This document shows positions 31,902-33,911 of a DNA stretch of 33,911 bases, piece after piece; the first letter of the stretch is position 1; each line of letters begins with the position of its first letter. The notes beneath the pieces were generated by a model. The model was not told the DNA's origin and did not search any database. It saw only the letters and a program-made list of their open reading frames with translations. The stretch lies in contig JAGCXA010000020.1 of the NCBI GenBank assembly GCA_017961575.1, positions 1 through 33,911 of the forward strand. The letters are read 5' to 3'. Origin of the DNA: Clostridia bacterium (GTDB lineage: Bacteria; Bacillota; Clostridia; Oscillospirales; CAG-272). The translations under genes were made by a program, and so were the position numbers.

Positions 31902-32818
31902 AGATCCGCCGTCTCAATCTCCTTGTATTTTTTGAGTTCTTCGACGTACGCTTCGCCGTAGCGGGACAGGGCGCTTCCCCGCCGGACGATGTAGCCGATG
32001 ATGAGGGGGTCTTCCTCTTTCAGTTTGATCGCGACCATCCCTTTTAAGATCACGTCCTCGCCCGACAGCATCCCCGATCCGATCGAGTAGCCGCCGAGTT
32101 CGGCGATCATCTCCATCGTGGTCGCGCGGTCGTCGGATTTGATGGTCTTATCGAAGGCGTAGTCCGCCATCGCCTCCTCGGTCAGGTAGAAGTTGTCGTC
32201 GCCCGCCTGGTCGAACGAGACGCAGGGATAGCCCCGCATCTCCTCGATCGAGATCTCGCGCCGTCCGGCGAGCGGGTGATTCTGCCAGACGTAGACGTAG
32301 GTCTCGCGCCGCATCAGCGGCGTGAATTCCAGTTCGTAATCGCGGAAGAGTTTTTTGATGACGGCTTGGTTCGACCCCGAGAACGAAACGATCCCGACCT
32401 CGCTTCGGAGGGTGCGCACGTCGTCGAGCACGTCCTTGGTCTTGGTCTCGTGGATCGAGAAAACGTACTTGTCCGGGTTCGTCCGTTTGATAACGTCGGC
32501 AAACGCCTTCATCGCGAAGTTGTAGTGCTGGGTCGAGACCGAAAACCGCTCCTTGCCGCCGTCGCGCGACAGGTACCGGTCTTCGAGGATGCCGTACTGT
32601 CCGACGGCTTTTTTGGCGTAATCGATGAACTCCCTGCCCTCGTCGGTCAGACTGACGCCCTTGTTCGTGCGCTCGAAGATCAGGATGCCGAGTTCCTCTT
32701 CCAGTTCGCGGATGCTTGCCGACAGCGCGGGCTGCGAAACGTAGAGTTTCGTCGACGCCTCGCGCATCGAACTCGACGCCGCGACTTCCAGCACGTATTT
32801 CAGTTGGTTGACGTTCAT
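31898..32818 (-). CDS. LysR-family transcriptional regulator, probably of sulfur amino acid genes
   Basis: 306 residues, normal LTTR length. N-terminal winged helix-turn-helix MNVNQLKYVLEVAASSSMRE then LYVSQPALSASIRELEEELG (recognition helix about 28-48). C-terminal effector domain with the first subdomain from about 90. VGIVSFSGSNQ and the later PCVSFDQAGDDNFYL are in the ligand cleft region. It lies directly upstream of metY-cysK in the same direction and its likely box overlaps its own stop codon, which suggests it activates metY. The effector (O-acetylserine or similar) is inference. ATG at 32818 has AGAGGA upstream, 16 bases after the preceding gene, with which it is probably cotranscribed. 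Confidence 0.9.
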   Translation of the reverse strand: MNVNQLKYVLEVAASSSMREASTKLYVSQPALSASIRELEEELGILIFERTNKGVSLTDEGREFIDYAKKAVGQYGILEDRYLSRDGGKERFSVSTQHYNFAMKAFADVIKRTNPDKYVFSIHETKTKDVLDDVRTLRSEVGIVSFSGSNQAVIKKLFRDYELEFTPLMRRETYVYVWQNHPLAGRREISIEEMRGYPCVSFDQAGDDNFYLTEEAMADYAFDKTIKSDDRATTMEMIAELGGYSIGSGMLSGEDVILKGMVAIKLKEEDPLIIGYIVRRGSALSRYGEAYVEELKKYKEIETADL

Positions 32819-32834
32819 GGCGTTCCTCTTTTCG

Positions 32835-33494
32835 TTAAACCGTCGGTTCCCGGTACCCCGCGTCCTTCAACGCGGCGATCTTCTCCGTCATCTCCTCGGG
32901 GGTGATCTTCGGTTCCTTTATCTTTGCCACATCAAAAACATAACCGAAAACGGCGAACTGCTCAAACAATTTCTTTGATTCGTTGACGGCAAGAAAACGA
33001 ATGTCCGGATCGCATTCGTCTGCGAGGTCTTCCGGCGGTTCGATGACGGTGCAGGAGGCAGTCCACTCCCCGAGCGTGGAAAGTACGTAATCATATTCTA
33101 GGAACACATCTTTATAATCTCCTAGTTGTTCCGCATATTCTTCTTCGGTTTCGGCGAAAATGTCTAAAAACGACAAGGAGTCCAACGTTCTGGAAATCTC
33201 TTCGATAAGATAGTCTTCAAATCCGATCAATCTGTCAGAGAAGTCATTTTTCGCCCGCTCGGTCGCCATAATAATCCAATCGTACGCCGTCGCCCACATC
33301 GTCAGATAATCGACGTCGATCTCCCCACGCTCAAAGCGTTCGATCGTGTGCAAGATCCGCCCGAGCCGATAGTACTTTCCGAACGAACCGTCAAGATCGT
33401 ATTCCCGTTCGTCAATGTTCGCACAAAAATCTGCGAGTTCCGCTTTTTCGCACGCGGCGTCCGCGATCCGCTCCAAAAGTTTCTTGTCAACCAT
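32835..33494 (-). CDS. Hypothetical acidic protein of lower GC
   Basis: 219 residues, strongly acidic, no signal peptide or membrane segment, predicted mostly helical (for example DGSFGKYYRLGRILHTIERF and WATAYDWIIMATERAKNDF). It resembles small immunity-type or helper proteins in composition, but no family could be named. GC content is visibly lower than in the neighbours, especially 32920-33480, hinting at acquisition. ATG at 33494 follows GGAAAGGAGAG. It shares the promoter at 33558-33586 with lysR downstream. Confidence 0.75.
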   Translation of the reverse strand: MVDKKLLERIADAACEKAELADFCANIDEREYDLDGSFGKYYRLGRILHTIERFERGEIDVDYLTMWATAYDWIIMATERAKNDFSDRLIGFEDYLIEEISRTLDSLSFLDIFAETEEEYAEQLGDYKDVFLEYDYVLSTLGEWTASCTVIEPPEDLADECDPDIRFLAVNESKKLFEQFAVFGYVFDVAKIKEPKITPEEMTEKIAALKDAGYREPTV

Positions 33495-33529
33495 ATCCGC
33501 TCTCCTTTCCTTCCCACGATCAATTTATC

Positions 33530-33546
33530 ATCACCGCGTTTGTGAT
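33530..33546. promoter_or_regulatory. Inverted repeat just past the lysR-operon start
   Basis: ATCAC-N7-GTGAT (outer TTATCA/TGATAA possible) lies at about +5 to +21 of the transcript. Its half-sites are the same words as in the metY box, turned outward. It may be an operator for autorepression, or chance. Confidence 0.3.
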
Positions 33547-33557
33547 AACCTATCCTT

Positions 33558-33586
33558 ATTATAAAACACCACGCGCGTTTTTGCAA
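33558..33586 (-). promoter_or_regulatory. Sigma-A promoter of the acidic protein-lysR pair
   Basis: On the minus strand TTGCAA (33581-33586) and TATAAT (33558-33563), 17-bp spacer. Confidence 0.75.
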
Positions 33587-33605
33587 GAGGTAGGTCGGAG
33601 GATTC

Positions 33606-33632
33606 AAAAAAAGCGCTTGCGGAAGCAAGCGC
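33606..33632 (-). terminator. Terminator of the GyrI-like gene
   Basis: GCGCTTGC pairs with GCAAGCGC around TTCC, followed by TTTTTTT on the minus strand, about 30 bases after the stop. Confidence 0.9.
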
Positions 33633-33661
33633 CCGGTTCGAGGTCGATTTCGTTACTGTTA

Positions 33662-33911
33662 TTATAGCATACGAGCCGCCGCGCGATCCTCTCTTTTTTC
33701 TTTTACCGCGATTCGGATTTCGCCGAAGTCGGCTTCCCCGTCGGGATAATTGACCATGATATAATTCGGAGAGAGCGGTTCGTAGTTCGTTTGCGGAAGC
33801 CATTCGCTTTTGATCTTTTCCCAAGTCTTTTCCCGCGCCTCGGTTCGCGTCGCCCCGGAACACTTGAAAATTGCCCACAAGAAACCCGGGACGCGCACCG
33901 CGTCAAAACCG
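33662..33911 (-). CDS. GyrI-like / effector-binding domain, 3' part only
   Basis: The frame is open up to the window edge, so the gene starts beyond 33911; only about 82 C-terminal residues are seen. VPGFLWAIFKCSG followed by TWEKIKSEWLPQTNYE and a terminal FGEIRIAVKEK match the end of the AraC-type effector-binding (GyrI-like) domain that binds small hydrophobic ligands. Whether a DNA-binding domain precedes it cannot be told. The GTG at 33898 is internal to this domain and is unlikely to be the start. Confidence 0.75.
   Translation of the reverse strand, partial: GFDAVRVPGFLWAIFKCSGATRTEAREKTWEKIKSEWLPQTNYEPLSPNYIMVNYPDGEADFGEIRIAVKEKREDRAAARML

Overview
The window reads as a chromosomal segment of an uncultured, anaerobic, high-GC member of the Clostridia, possibly Oscillospirales or Christensenellales (the rank is inference). 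The reasons are pyruvate:ferredoxin oxidoreductase, the redox repressor Rex, DnaD- and DnaI-type replication initiation proteins, both subunits of dipicolinate synthase (an endospore function), an ECF-transporter S component next to a DUF436/TIGR01440 protein, Clostridia-style lipoprotein signals, and sigma-A promoters with 17-18 bp spacers. No rRNA, tRNA, CRISPR array, transposase or phage gene was seen.

Layout. 1-64: 5' end of an aquaporin-family gene. 574-4182: nifJ. 4424-6629: an aminotransferase followed by trpS. 6796-7842: a PHP-domain protein. 8089-10488: a large modular lipoprotein. 11155-12177: a KDG-type sugar kinase. 12326-13735: dpaA-dpaB. 14054-20691: a leftward operon rimI-tsaD-rex-dnaD-dnaI-phosphatase lipoprotein. 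20915-22910: an AAC(3)-type acetyltransferase overlapping a dGTPase-like gene. 22958-26482: a lipoprotein, a membrane protein with an MBL hydrolase, and an L,D-transpeptidase. 26631-28085: an MBL-GDPD fusion. 28151-29256: ECF S component and DUF436. 29321-31576: metY-cysK with an elaborate leader. 31898-33494: a LysR regulator behind a lower-GC gene of unknown function. 33662-33911: partial GyrI-like domain.

Two signals stand out. First, metY-cysK appears to be controlled twice. A TGATA-N9-TATCA palindrome, the form described for cysteine regulators of the CmbR/CysR group, is centred about 66 bp upstream of the expected transcription start. The transcript then begins with a 36-codon reading frame holding three Cys codons, followed by mutually exclusive antiterminator and terminator helices. 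This looks like a classical cysteine attenuator not covered by the usual T-box or S-box classes.

Second, a structured repeat of about 270 bp occurs three times (299-573, 10889-11154, 13736-14010). Each copy begins at, or one base after, the stop codon of a gene and has the same orientation as that gene. Each carries three stems, the first an intrinsic terminator, and stem changes between copies are compensatory. A truncated second copy lies at 181-298 and a short fragment follows trpS. Two arrays of tandem mini-hairpins (6672-6751, 10765-10862) form another repeat class.

The two large lipoproteins share a module of about 280 residues (three copies in all), which suggests a surface-protein building block of unknown role. 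The remaining genes are ordinary housekeeping or metabolic genes.
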